Below are positions 34,233 through 42,034 of a stretch of DNA of 64,000 bases, one piece after another. The stretch is from Actinomadura barringtoniae. Its GTDB lineage: Bacteria; Actinomycetota; Actinomycetes; Streptosporangiales; Streptosporangiaceae. Each line of letters starts with the position of its first letter. Positions within the stretch are counted from its first letter, which is position 1. The translations under genes and the position numbers were made by a program. Below the pieces are notes generated by a model, which saw only the letters and a list, made by a program, of their open reading frames with translations, had not been told where the DNA came from and made no database searches. The stretch is from assembly GCF_017573505.1 (NCBI RefSeq), contig NZ_JAGEOJ010000013.1:248001-312000 (forward strand), read 5' to 3'.

Positions 34233-35153
34233 TCACTTGCAGACGGGAATCGTCTTGCCGTTCAGGTCCTTGGGCTGCGCGCCGCCCTTACCGAGGTAGG
34301 CGGCGGACACGTACTTGTTGACCTGGCCGGTGTCGAGGTCGGTCTTCAGCCACCAGCTCGACTTGTTCTTCGACCACGTGACCGAACGGCCCTTGGCGGA
34401 GCAGAACACGTAGTTCTTCTGCGCGTTCAGCCAGCCGACGCGGGTCTTGCCGGTCGGGCTGTTGTAACCGCCCGCCTTGGCCTTGGTCTTCACGTAGTAC
34501 TTCTTCGGCGGCTTCGGGGCGCACTTGTTCTTGCTCTTGATCTTGTGCCAGGTCTTGCCCGCGCCGGTGTAGGTCTTGCCGTCGAACGAGGCCTTGATGC
34601 GCTCGCGGGTGACGTAGCCCCACTCGACCTTGCCGTCGTGGTTGTAGTCGTAGCCCTGCTCGAAGTGCAGGTGCGGAACGCCGTTGGAGGTCGGCCCGGT
34701 GTGCCCGACGTAGCCGATCCTGGTGCCGAGGCTCACCTTCTGCCCGACCTTCACCGTCCGCGACTTCAGGTGCAGGTAGGTGGTGAAGTAGCCGCCGCCG
34801 TGGTTGATCTGGATGACGTTGCCGGCGTTCTGGTGCCAGAACGACATGTTCACCTTGCCCGCGGCGGGCGCGAGGACCGTGGAGCCCTCGGTGGCGGGCT
34901 TGTTGGGCTCGCGCGTCATGTCGAGCGCCGGGTTGTGGTCGCTCGCCCAGGTGTCGAGCCGCCAGCTCTGCCCGCACGAGAACGGCAGCTGGTACCTGGG
35001 CGCCGCCTGAACGGAGGCGTTCGCGCCGACCGTCGAGGCGCTGCGACCGTTCGAGCCGTGCGCGGTGGCGGCGATGGCGATGCCGGAACCGGCGACCGCT
35101 GCGGTCGCGACTCCGGCGATGAGAAGTCGATTCACATGGGGGGTCGTCTTCAT
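34233..35153 (-). CDS. Secreted M23 (LytM) endopeptidase with C-terminal SH3-like domain
   Basis: 306 residues from the ATG at 35153 (a GTG at 35162 is possible). A signal peptide ends near residue 32. The LytM domain has H73xxxxD78 (DHNPALD), the His of YLHLKS at 128 and HLHFE at 161-165, all zinc/catalytic residues. A C-terminal domain (about 220-306) shows CSAKGRSVTWSKNKSSWWLKTD and KYVSAAYL, an SH3b-like wall-binding fold related in style to the extracytoplasmic domains of both HTH-TM proteins. It cleaves peptidoglycan cross-bridges. It lies between, and antisense to, the two regulatory cassettes. Confidence 0.9.
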   Translation of the reverse strand: MKTTPHVNRLLIAGVATAAVAGSGIAIAATAHGSNGRSASTVGANASVQAAPRYQLPFSCGQSWRLDTWASDHNPALDMTREPNKPATEGSTVLAPAAGKVNMSFWHQNAGNVIQINHGGGYFTTYLHLKSRTVKVGQKVSLGTRIGYVGHTGPTSNGVPHLHFEQGYDYNHDGKVEWGYVTRERIKASFDGKTYTGAGKTWHKIKSKNKCAPKPPKKYYVKTKAKAGGYNSPTGKTRVGWLNAQKNYVFCSAKGRSVTWSKNKSSWWLKTDLDTGQVNKYVSAAYLGKGGAQPKDLNGKTIPVCK

Positions 35154-35288
35154 GGCGATCACCGTAGAGAGAGGCGTTATGCATTCGCTTGTGTTCGGCT
35201 ATGCACGGCATGAACCGGGGCGAACCACCAGGATGATCAATCCGTCACAATAACCGGAAACCAGCCCACGTTCCCCTGGAGCGTCCCT

Positions 35289-36221
35289 TTGTCCACCCCC
35301 AGCACACCGCCCCCACCGTCGCCGGGCAGACCCGGGACCTGGGCGGAGTTCACCGATGCCCTGCGCGCGCTCTACGAGTGGTGCGGAGCGCCGAAGTACC
35401 GGACCCTGACCGGCCGCGTCACCGGCCTCTCCCCCGCCGCGATCTCCAACCTCATCGGCCGCAACCCCCTCAGCCGGCCGCCCGAGACCGCCGCGCTGCG
35501 CTTCGTCGAGGCGTGCCTGATCTACCGCCTGTGGCCGCAGATCGAGACCGAGCTCAGCGCCTGGAAGGTGCAGTGGGACCGGCTCGCGTCCCAGCCACAG
35601 CCGTTCGCCGACGCGCCCCAAGCCTTCCGCCAGCCGCCCGTGGCCACCGCCCCTCAGGCCTCACGACCTCCGCTCCCTCCCGCGCCTCACGGCGGGTCCA
35701 GGCTGCCGTCGAACGGGCGTGACCGCGCGCTGCTGATCGGCGTGGGCGCGCTGGTCGTCGCGGCGGCGGTCGCGGTGGTCGTGGTCGTCACCTCACGCCA
35801 CGGCGACGGCACGAACTCGCCGGGCGACGCGAAGGGCTCCAAGAACCCGTCCGCGGCCCCCGTCAACAACCCCGGCTCCCAGGACGCCTGCCAGAAGCTC
35901 ACCGGCCGCGGCCACACCGACGTCCGGACCAAGACCACCTGGCCGTTCGTCTTCCAGTGCGCGAACCTGACCAACTCGACGGTCTACGAGCACGCGAACA
36001 GCGGTGTGCGGATCGGCTTCATGTACACCGAGGAGAGCTGGTTCGTGTGCTGGACGCACGGCCAGCAGCACGCGGGCGGCAACGACATCTGGTACTACAC
36101 GCAGGCCGACAAGTCGGCGGGGAAGCCGGAGCTGGAGGGCTGGGGCTTCATGCCCGCCGACCGGCTCACCGGCAAGCAACACCCGAACCCCGGCGTCACC
36201 CGCCAGTGCACCTTCAGCTGA
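35289..36221 (+). CDS. Transmembrane HTH sensor-like protein B (paralogue of the gene at 32091)
   Basis: 310 residues. The HTH domain (about 18-101) reads FTDALRALYEWCGAPKYR, VTGLSPAAISNLIGRNP; a Pro-rich linker follows. One TM helix lies at about 147-168 (LLIGVGALVVAAAVAVVVVV). The extracytoplasmic domain has VFQCANLTN, FVCWTHGQQHAGGNDIWYYT, GWGFMPADRL and final RQCTF, matching protein A residue for residue at many positions. It starts at TTG 35289 with GGAG 8 nt before; no ATG/GTG fits. It is divergent from the M23 gene (135 bp apart), so the two may share a control region. Confidence 0.8.
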   Translation: MSTPSTPPPPSPGRPGTWAEFTDALRALYEWCGAPKYRTLTGRVTGLSPAAISNLIGRNPLSRPPETAALRFVEACLIYRLWPQIETELSAWKVQWDRLASQPQPFADAPQAFRQPPVATAPQASRPPLPPAPHGGSRLPSNGRDRALLIGVGALVVAAAVAVVVVVTSRHGDGTNSPGDAKGSKNPSAAPVNNPGSQDACQKLTGRGHTDVRTKTTWPFVFQCANLTNSTVYEHANSGVRIGFMYTEESWFVCWTHGQQHAGGNDIWYYTQADKSAGKPELEGWGFMPADRLTGKQHPNPGVTRQCTFS

Positions 36222-36272
36222 CTCAGCCGGCTTCGACCGGCGATTTGTCCAGCGGCTCAACCGTTCCACCTG

Positions 36273-36301
36273 CGTGAACGCGATTCTGAATGGAGCTGAA
36301 C
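36273..36301 (+). promoter_or_regulatory. Direct-repeat box upstream of SARP gene B
   Basis: CGTGAAC (36273-36279), TCTGAAT (36285-36291) and GCTGAAC (36295-36301) form a heptamer array. The last two have the same 10-bp period as the box before SARP gene A, and lie at a similar distance from the start (about 105 versus 125 bp). Confidence 0.5.
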
Positions 36302-36405
36302 GGCCTTGCCCACCGTTCGGCGGCGCCCAGGTGCGGAACATGTTTGTCTTCCTTCCGCCCCGCTACGGGGGTAGCGACGTTCCGATGGAGAGGAAGGCGG
36401 CTCCA

Positions 36406-37284
36406 GTGGAGTTCCGCATCTTGGGTCCGATGCAGGCGGCCGGCAGGGGCGGCCGGCCCGTTCATCTGAAGGGATACCGGCCGCGGCTGCTGCTGGCCAC
36501 GCTCGTGCTGGAGGCCGGCCGGGTGGTGTCGACCGAACGGCTGGGCGAGGCGGTCTGGGACGACCGGCCGCCCACCTCGATGCGCACGCAGGTCGCGATC
36601 GCCGTCTCGGGGCTGCGGCGCGCGTTCCGTACGGCGGGCGTCGAGGCCGATGTGATCGAGACCGTACGGCCCGGCTACCGCCTCAACATCGGGGCCGTGC
36701 GCATCGACGCGGAGGCCGCCGAGGAGGCCGTGGCGCTGGCACGCGATGCGGCGGGCGCGGGGCGTCCGGACGAGGCGGCGGAACGGTACCGGGCGGCGCT
36801 GGCGCACTGGCGCGGGCCGGTGCTCGCCGGGCTGGACAGCCCGATCGTGGCGGCGGGCGGGCTCCGCTGGACCGAGCTGCGGCTGACCGTCGCCGAGGAG
36901 CTGGCCGAGCTGGAGCTGGCGCGCGGGCACCACCACGAGGTCACCGGGGAGCTGATGGCGCTGGTCGCCGAGAACCCGTTGCGGGAACGGCTGCGTGCCC
37001 AGCTCATGACGGCCCTGGCGCGGGCGGGACGCCAGGCGGAGTCGCTGAACGCCTATCAGGAGGGCCGCCGCATCCTGGACGAGGAGCTGGGCCTTGAGCC
37101 CGGCCGTACGCTCCGGGATCTGCAGGAGGCGATCCTGCGCGAGGACCCGTCCGTTCAGCAGCAGCCTGTGGCCTGGAGGGGCAGGAGCGGATCGTGCACG
37201 CGCCTGAGGAACGGACCCCACGCGCGCCGGACCAGGCACCGCCGCGCCGCAGGCCTTCGCCGCGCGACCCGACTGTACGGCTAG
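36406..37284 (+). CDS. BTAD/SARP-type transcriptional regulator B
   Basis: 292 residues. The winged helix begins VEFRILGPMQAAG and continues LLLATLVLEAGRVVSTERLGEAVWDDRPP; the BTAD domain ends ALARAGRQAESLNAYQEGRRILDEELGLEPG. The GTG at 36406 has AGGAAGG upstream and gives the same N-terminus as SARP A; an ATG at 36385 is an alternative. The basic C-terminal tail (about 260-292) is unlike the family and may be read-through into non-family sequence. Its TAG shares CTAG with the convergent ricT-like gene (37281-37284). Confidence 0.87.
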   Translation: MEFRILGPMQAAGRGGRPVHLKGYRPRLLLATLVLEAGRVVSTERLGEAVWDDRPPTSMRTQVAIAVSGLRRAFRTAGVEADVIETVRPGYRLNIGAVRIDAEAAEEAVALARDAAGAGRPDEAAERYRAALAHWRGPVLAGLDSPIVAAGGLRWTELRLTVAEELAELELARGHHHEVTGELMALVAENPLRERLRAQLMTALARAGRQAESLNAYQEGRRILDEELGLEPGRTLRDLQEAILREDPSVQQQPVAWRGRSGSCTRLRNGPHARRTRHRRAAGLRRATRLYG

Positions 37285-38156
37285 GCCTCGGGGTTGCTCT
37301 CTTCGGGGGCCTCGGGGTCGGCGGTGGCGACCGCGTCGCCGTCTCCGTAGTAGGACTCGTGCTGCTGCCGGGGCGAGCACACCGAGGCGGACGGGCACGC
37401 ACAACGCCGGGAGCCGACCTTCACCGTCACGGTGTCGCCCGGGACGTTGTAGCCGATGACCGCGCCCTCGCCCTCGGGCGTCTGGACCTTGGAGCCCAGG
37501 CGCGGGGCCTTCTCCTTGAACTCCATGTAGAGCGGGTGCTCGTACTTCAGGCAGCACATCAGGCGGCCGCAGGCGCCCGCGATGCGCAGCGGGTTGACCG
37601 GCAGGTCCTGTTCCTTGGCCATGCGGACCGAGACCGGCTCGAAGTCCTTGAGGAACGTGGCGCAGCACAGGTCGCGCCCGCAGGGGCCGATGCCGCCCTG
37701 GAGGCGCGCCTCGTCGCGCGGGCCGACCTGGCGGAGCTCCACGCGGGCCTTCACGTTGCGCGCCAGGTCGCGGACCAGTGCGCGGAAGTCGACCCGGTGG
37801 GGCGCGGAGAAGTAGACCTTGAAGACGTTGTCGGAGTCGAGGTAGTCGACGCCGATGACCTTCATCGGGAGCTCGTGCTTGCGGATCAGGCGCTTGGCGA
37901 TGCTGCGCCCCTCCGCTCGGCGCCGCCGGTTGGTCTCGTCCCGGGACAGGTGCTCGTCGGTGGCGGGCCCGCCGCAGAGCGGGAGACCGTCGATGTCCTC
38001 CGACACCCACTGCGGCGCCCAGACGCACTCGGCGACCTCGGGTCCGGAGTCGGTCGGAACCAGTACCTTGTCGCCGACCTTGGGCAAGTGCGAGCCCGGG
38101 TCCAGGTAGTAGAGCCGGCCGTACCGGGTGAAGCTGACGGCCATCACCATGCCCAC
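37281..38156 (-). CDS. ricT: RicT/YaaT-like PSP1-domain protein
   Basis: 291 residues. The PSP1 domain carries two Cys clusters, GPCGRDLCCATFL and GACGRLMCCLKYEH, which in RicT bind a 4Fe-4S cluster of the Y-complex. In Bacillus the RicAFT complex affects RNase Y and mRNA processing; the actinobacterial role is not settled. The C-terminus is acidic (DPEAPEESNPEA). A GTG at 38156 has GGAG 6 nt before; ATG codons at 38150 and 38144 are alternatives. In many genomes this gene lies next to holB; here about 5.6 kb separates them. Confidence 0.9.
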   Translation of the reverse strand: MGMVMAVSFTRYGRLYYLDPGSHLPKVGDKVLVPTDSGPEVAECVWAPQWVSEDIDGLPLCGGPATDEHLSRDETNRRRRAEGRSIAKRLIRKHELPMKVIGVDYLDSDNVFKVYFSAPHRVDFRALVRDLARNVKARVELRQVGPRDEARLQGGIGPCGRDLCCATFLKDFEPVSVRMAKEQDLPVNPLRIAGACGRLMCCLKYEHPLYMEFKEKAPRLGSKVQTPEGEGAVIGYNVPGDTVTVKVGSRRCACPSASVCSPRQQHESYYGDGDAVATADPEAPEESNPEA

Positions 38157-38226
38157 GGTTCGCTCCGTTCGCCCGGGTTCGTCTCCTTCGCCAACCCTAC
38201 GTCGTCCCGGCCGGATGAGGCCAAGA

Positions 38227-39324
38227 TCACCAGGCGGCGTCGCTGAGATCGGCGGCCGGAACAGCCCCGACGCTCTCGGAGAACAGCCGCCCGTCGCCGC
38301 CGGTGGCCAGGTAGTGGTCGCCCGTCGGGTCGGGGTCCAGGCGCGCCACCTCGGGACCCTCGTGGTGGGCGACCGTGGCCTCGGCCTTCTGCTCCCAGAG
38401 CACCTCGGCCGGCTTGCCGCTCGTCACGTAATAGGACTTGACCAGCACCTGCCGGCCGTCGGTGACGGTCGTCACGATCCTCATGCCGTCCGGGCTGAGC
38501 ACGGCGGCCCGGCTGCCCTCGGGCAGCTTGAGTATCGGCCTGCTCACCTTCAGGTCGCCGGCGGCGCCCGAGGTGTCGAGCGTCCGCACCTGGTGGGCCT
38601 TCTCGACCTGCTTGCCCGCGACCGTGCGCAGCGGGTTCCACACGAACGAGAGGGTGTCACCGGCCCACGACAGGCTGCTGATGCGGGCGGGCGCCTTGGT
38701 GGTCCAGGTCTTGCGCGCGCCGGTCTCGACCGACACCACGCTCATGCGGCTGCGGGTGCCGCTGTACGTCACGTACGCGATCTTGTCGCCGTCGGAGCCG
38801 ACGGCGAGGTCGGACCACTCGGTGGAGGCGCCGGGAACGCTGACGCGCGGAATGGCCTCAAGGTCCTTCGGATGGCCGTCCTCTTCAAGGGTGAGCCGCT
38901 GGAAGGTCACCTTGCTCGAACCCGACCCCGGGGTCGCGGCGGCCACCACGTACGAGCCGTCGCCCTCGGAGGCGACCCGCTGGAAGCGTCTGCCCTGCGG
39001 GGCGGCGACGGGAAGGCCCACGTCGTGGCCGGTACGCAGGTCACGGACGACCAGGGAGCCACCCGTCCGGCGCACTCCGACGACGTAACGGGGCTCGGCG
39101 CCCTTCGGCCCGGCGGTCTTGGTCCCCTTGCCCGCCTTGACCGGCTTGGAGGCCGACTGGGGCTCGGGATCGGGCCGCTGAACGTGGTGAACGAGGTCGA
39201 CCCCGCCACCGACGCCGACCGCCACGACCACCGCGAGACCGAGCGGCACGACGGCCCGTACGGCGACGCCGAGCCGTGAGCCGCGCTCAGGACCCTTGTG
39301 CTTGCCTTCGCTCTTGCCGTCCAT
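38227..39324 (-). CDS. Membrane-anchored beta-propeller-like protein of unknown function
   Basis: 365 residues. A charged N-terminus and one TM helix (AVVPLGLAVVVAVGVGGGVDL, about 24-44) anchor it; the outside part is a propeller-like fold with repeated (L/V)SPDG, WSGD-type turns (SWAGDTLSFVWNP, AAVLSPDGMRIV). Such proteins are frequent in actinomycetes, often near sigma factors, and have no known function. The ATG at 39324 gives a typical Lys-rich start. It is separated from ricT by 70 bp and probably shares no operon with it. Confidence 0.75.
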   Translation of the reverse strand: MDGKSEGKHKGPERGSRLGVAVRAVVPLGLAVVVAVGVGGGVDLVHHVQRPDPEPQSASKPVKAGKGTKTAGPKGAEPRYVVGVRRTGGSLVVRDLRTGHDVGLPVAAPQGRRFQRVASEGDGSYVVAAATPGSGSSKVTFQRLTLEEDGHPKDLEAIPRVSVPGASTEWSDLAVGSDGDKIAYVTYSGTRSRMSVVSVETGARKTWTTKAPARISSLSWAGDTLSFVWNPLRTVAGKQVEKAHQVRTLDTSGAAGDLKVSRPILKLPEGSRAAVLSPDGMRIVTTVTDGRQVLVKSYYVTSGKPAEVLWEQKAEATVAHHEGPEVARLDPDPTGDHYLATGGDGRLFSESVGAVPAADLSDAAW

Positions 39325-39468
39325 GGGGTTGCGCCGTCGCCCGCCTTCCGAGATCCCGCCCCGTACCCCCGCCGTTCCTACCAGGTCGTTTCTATCTCAT
39401 CAATCTCACGGCAAACAGCCGTCTTCGCGGACTTTGACCCACTTGATGCGAATCCGGTTCCACTCCGC

Positions 39469-40365
39469 TCAGCCGCGCACCGCGGCCCTCGCCGCCGCCA
39501 CGACCTGTGAACGGTACGAGGCGCCGTACAGCTCCAGGTGAACGAGCAGCGGATGGAGCTGGTGCAGGGGGATCCGGTCACGCCAGCCGTCCGCGAGCGG
39601 GGAGACCTCATCGTAGGCGGCCAGGACGCGTTCCAGGTGCGGAGCGCCGAAGAGGCCGAGCATGGCCAGATCGGTCTCGCGGTGCCCGCCGTGGGCCGCC
39701 GGGTCGATGAGCCATCCGCGTCCGCCCGACCACAGCACGTTACCGCCCCACAGGTCGCCGTGGATCCGTGCGGGCGGCTCGGGCGGGCCCGCGAGGCCGT
39801 CGATCTCCTCGATCACGCGCTCGACCAGCTGCTTCTCGGAGTCGGCGAGATGGTGCCCGGCTCGTTCCAGAAACGGGGCGAGGCGCCGGTCCGCGTACCA
39901 GCGCGACCACGGCTCATCACTGAGCGTGTTGTCCAGCGGAAGGTCGGCGATGAAGCCCGTCCAGGGCGCGCCGTAGGAGTCCGGGCCGCGCGCGTGCAGG
40001 GCGGCGAGCTCGCGTCCGAGGCGTTCGGCCGCAGCGGGCTCCGGGCTCTCGGCGGGCAGCCACGGCAGCACCAGATGGTGATCGTCGGCGGCGAGCACCT
40101 CGGCCACCGGCGCCCCGCCACCGTCGCCATCGCCATCGCTACCGTCGCCATCGCCATCGCCATCGCCATCGCCGAGCCAGCGCAGGCCCGCCGTCTCGGC
40201 TGCGAACACCCCCGCCTGGTCGGCTGCGGCCTTCACGAACGCTTCACGGCCGTCGGCGAGCGTCACCTGATGAAGCGTCCAGGAGTGGCTGGACCCGCGG
40301 TCCACGACCCGCTCGACGCGCACGCCCAGCAGATCGCCCACGCGACCGCGGTCCAGCCCCGCCAT
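39469..40365 (-). CDS. Fructosamine-kinase/aminoglycoside-phosphotransferase-like kinase
   Basis: 298 residues. The catalytic loop is ARIHGDLWGGNVLW, the metal loop LIDPAAHGGHRETDLAML, and the N-lobe Lys lies in EAFVKAAA. These are the FN3K family signatures; the enzyme phosphorylates glycated amines, starting deglycation. An insert of about 14 residues (LGDGDGDGDGDGSDGDGDGGG) from a hexanucleotide repeat sits between the N-lobe strands. The start lies 4 bp after the phosphatase stop, so they are co-transcribed. Confidence 0.9.
   Translation of the reverse strand: MAGLDRGRVGDLLGVRVERVVDRGSSHSWTLHQVTLADGREAFVKAAADQAGVFAAETAGLRWLGDGDGDGDGDGSDGDGDGGGAPVAEVLAADDHHLVLPWLPAESPEPAAAERLGRELAALHARGPDSYGAPWTGFIADLPLDNTLSDEPWSRWYADRRLAPFLERAGHHLADSEKQLVERVIEEIDGLAGPPEPPARIHGDLWGGNVLWSGGRGWLIDPAAHGGHRETDLAMLGLFGAPHLERVLAAYDEVSPLADGWRDRIPLHQLHPLLVHLELYGASYRSQVVAAARAAVRG
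40119..40173. repeat. Hexanucleotide microsatellite in the kinase gene
   Basis: About eight copies of CGCCAT with two interruptions encode the Gly-Asp repeat in the fructosamine kinase. Copy changes of one unit stay in frame. Confidence 0.9.
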
Positions 40366-40369
40366 CGGC

Positions 40370-40849
40370 TCAGCGCTCCTTCAGCGCCGTACGGACCTCG
40401 TCGAGCAGGCCCGGCACCGCCGCCTCGATCAGCTCGCGAACGTGTTCGAAATCACTCTGGCCGCCGTAGTACGGGTCGGGCACGTCCAGGTCGTCCCCGG
40501 CGTCCGGGTCGAACTCCCGCAGCAGCCTGATCTTGTCGCGGGACTCGGCGTCCGGCGCCATCGACGCCAGCTCCCGCAGATGCCCCTCGTCCAGCGCGAT
40601 GATCAGGTCGTAGCCGTCGAACCAGTCGCGTTCGAACCGCCTCGCCGTGTGCGCCGACCGGTAGCCGTTCCGCCGCAGCGTCTGGACCGTACGGTGATCG
40701 GCGTCGTCGCCCGCGTGCCAGCCGCCGGTGCCGGAGCTGTCGACCTCGACGTCCAGCCCCTCCTCCTCGACGTGGTGGCGGAAGATCCACTCGGCCATCG
40801 GGGAGCGGCAGATGTTGCCCGTGCAGACGAACGTGACGCGATACGGCAT
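40370..40849 (-). CDS. Low-molecular-weight protein-tyrosine phosphatase
   Basis: 159 residues. The active site loop VCTGNICRS holds the nucleophile Cys9 and the Arg; the general acid lies in DVPDPYYGG. These are the defining motifs of LMW-PTP. It dephosphorylates tyrosine in proteins and sometimes in sugars or arsenate contexts; the substrate is unknown. It forms a pair with the downstream fructosamine kinase (4 bp apart). Confidence 0.95.
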   Translation of the reverse strand: MPYRVTFVCTGNICRSPMAEWIFRHHVEEEGLDVEVDSSGTGGWHAGDDADHRTVQTLRRNGYRSAHTARRFERDWFDGYDLIIALDEGHLRELASMAPDAESRDKIRLLREFDPDAGDDLDVPDPYYGGQSDFEHVRELIEAAVPGLLDEVRTALKER

Positions 40850-40884
40850 GCCTCCATCTTGCCCGAGCCCCCCTGGCGCCCCGA

Positions 40885-41466
40885 TCAGCGGTCGATGACC
40901 ACCCGGTCGACCCCGGGCCGCCCGAGGACCGCGTCCATGATCGTGCGCGCGTCCTCGGCCCGCCGCGGAACGACCCAGAACGAGTCCGGGATGTCACCCG
41001 GCTTGGTGCTCTGAGCGTGCTCCGGTGTCCCGACGAACCGATCCTTGAACCGGCCGAAGGCCTGCTGCCGCGACTCGTAGTCGACCTTCTTCACCTGAGG
41101 CATGTGCTCGAGGGACGCCTTCAGACTGCGCCTCTGCTCGGCCGAGGCGTCGCTTCTCAGGCACGAGGGATTGCTGGAGGTCTTCGTGCAGAGGTACACG
41201 ACGACCTGGAGGCCCGGCATCTCCCCAGCCCGGCCCTGCCCGAGCGGCCGTACGTGCTTGGTGTCGTCCCCCTGCGCCAGGTAGGTCCCGCCGACGGCGG
41301 CCACGGCGGTCACCACGGCGGCTGCCGCGATGATCAGCGCCGGGCGCCCGAACGCGGAGCGGCGGCGAGGCGCGGCGGACAGGTTCAGCTCGGGAATGTC
41401 CTCGGGGCCGAGCGTGTCCCCGGTGGTCTTCAGCGCGTCGGCGAGACGCTCCTCGGTCGTGTTCAC
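40885..41466 (-). CDS. Membrane protein with FtsX-type extracellular domain, partner of SigE-like sigma
   Basis: 193 residues from GTG 41466, which overlaps the sigma stop (GTGA). A short cytoplasmic part (1-45), one TM helix (PALIIAAAAVVTAVAAVGGTYL) and an outside domain that matches the FtsX ECD: VVVYLCTKTS, then VKKVDYESRQQAFGRFKDRF and DIPDSFWVV. Real FtsX has four TM helices and this protein has one, so it is not the divisome protein. In actinomycetes such proteins follow SigE-family sigma genes and may act as anti-sigma or sensor; that role is inferred. Confidence 0.82.
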   Translation of the reverse strand: MNTTEERLADALKTTGDTLGPEDIPELNLSAAPRRRSAFGRPALIIAAAAVVTAVAAVGGTYLAQGDDTKHVRPLGQGRAGEMPGLQVVVYLCTKTSSNPSCLRSDASAEQRRSLKASLEHMPQVKKVDYESRQQAFGRFKDRFVGTPEHAQSTKPGDIPDSFWVVPRRAEDARTIMDAVLGRPGVDRVVIDR

Positions 41467-41984
41467 CGCTCCCCCTCCAGGATCTTGCCCAGCGCGGCCA
41501 CGCCGCGCGACGTCGTCGACTTCACCGTGCCCTGACTGATCCGCATCGCCGCCGCGATCTCCGCCTCGCTGAGGTCGCAGAAGAAGCGCAGGATCAGGGC
41601 CTCGCGCTGGCGGAGCGGCAGCCGCCGCAGCGCCTCCATGACCGCCCGCTGTTCCTCTCCGACCATCGCCGCGGCCTCGGCCGACCAGACCGGCGGCTCG
41701 TGCACGGTGCGGAACGGGCGGCGCCGGCGGCGCAGCGCCGTGCGGCAGCCGTTCAGCACGGCCGACCGCGCGTACGTGAGCGCCTTGTCGCGGTCCTGGA
41801 CGTGCGACCACCGCCGGTACAGGCCGAGGAACGCCTCCTGAACGACGTCCTCGGCCGTTCCGCGATCTCCGACCATCACCAGGGCCAGCCGCGTGAGGCC
41901 CAGCGCATGCCCTCGATAGAGCTCGCTCACGGCGGCCGTCGCGTCGTCGTGCGCTCGTCCTTCGAGCAACGCTTCAGCTTTCAT
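41463..41984 (-). CDS. SigE-family (SigE70-like) ECF sigma factor
   Basis: 173 residues. Region 2 is VSELYRGHALGLTRLALVMVGDRGTAEDVVQEAFLGLYRRW; region 4 is LPLRQREALILRFFCDLSEAEIAAAMRISQGTVKS. This is the actinobacterial SigE family that is coupled to small membrane proteins. The ATG at 41984 is the start I prefer, though it lacks a strong ribosome site. It is in tandem with the FtsX-ECD gene (GTGA overlap) and 50 bp after the subtilase gene, so the three may form one operon. Confidence 0.9.
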   Translation of the reverse strand: MKAEALLEGRAHDDATAAVSELYRGHALGLTRLALVMVGDRGTAEDVVQEAFLGLYRRWSHVQDRDKALTYARSAVLNGCRTALRRRRRPFRTVHEPPVWSAEAAAMVGEEQRAVMEALRRLPLRQREALILRFFCDLSEAEIAAAMRISQGTVKSTTSRGVAALGKILEGER

Positions 41985-42034
41985 GTACCAGAGACGCCAA
42001 GGTGCCCCTCCGGTTGCTCGCGTCGCCGAACGAA

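Noticed and set aside
35154..35288. Cyclic-di-AMP riboswitch upstream of the M23 peptidase
   Set aside because: Such riboswitches often precede wall hydrolases in actinomycetes, but the gap is only 135 bp and shows no matching conserved blocks.
40885..41466. Divisome protein FtsX
   Set aside because: Only the outside domain is FtsX-like; one TM helix instead of four, and no ftsE nearby.
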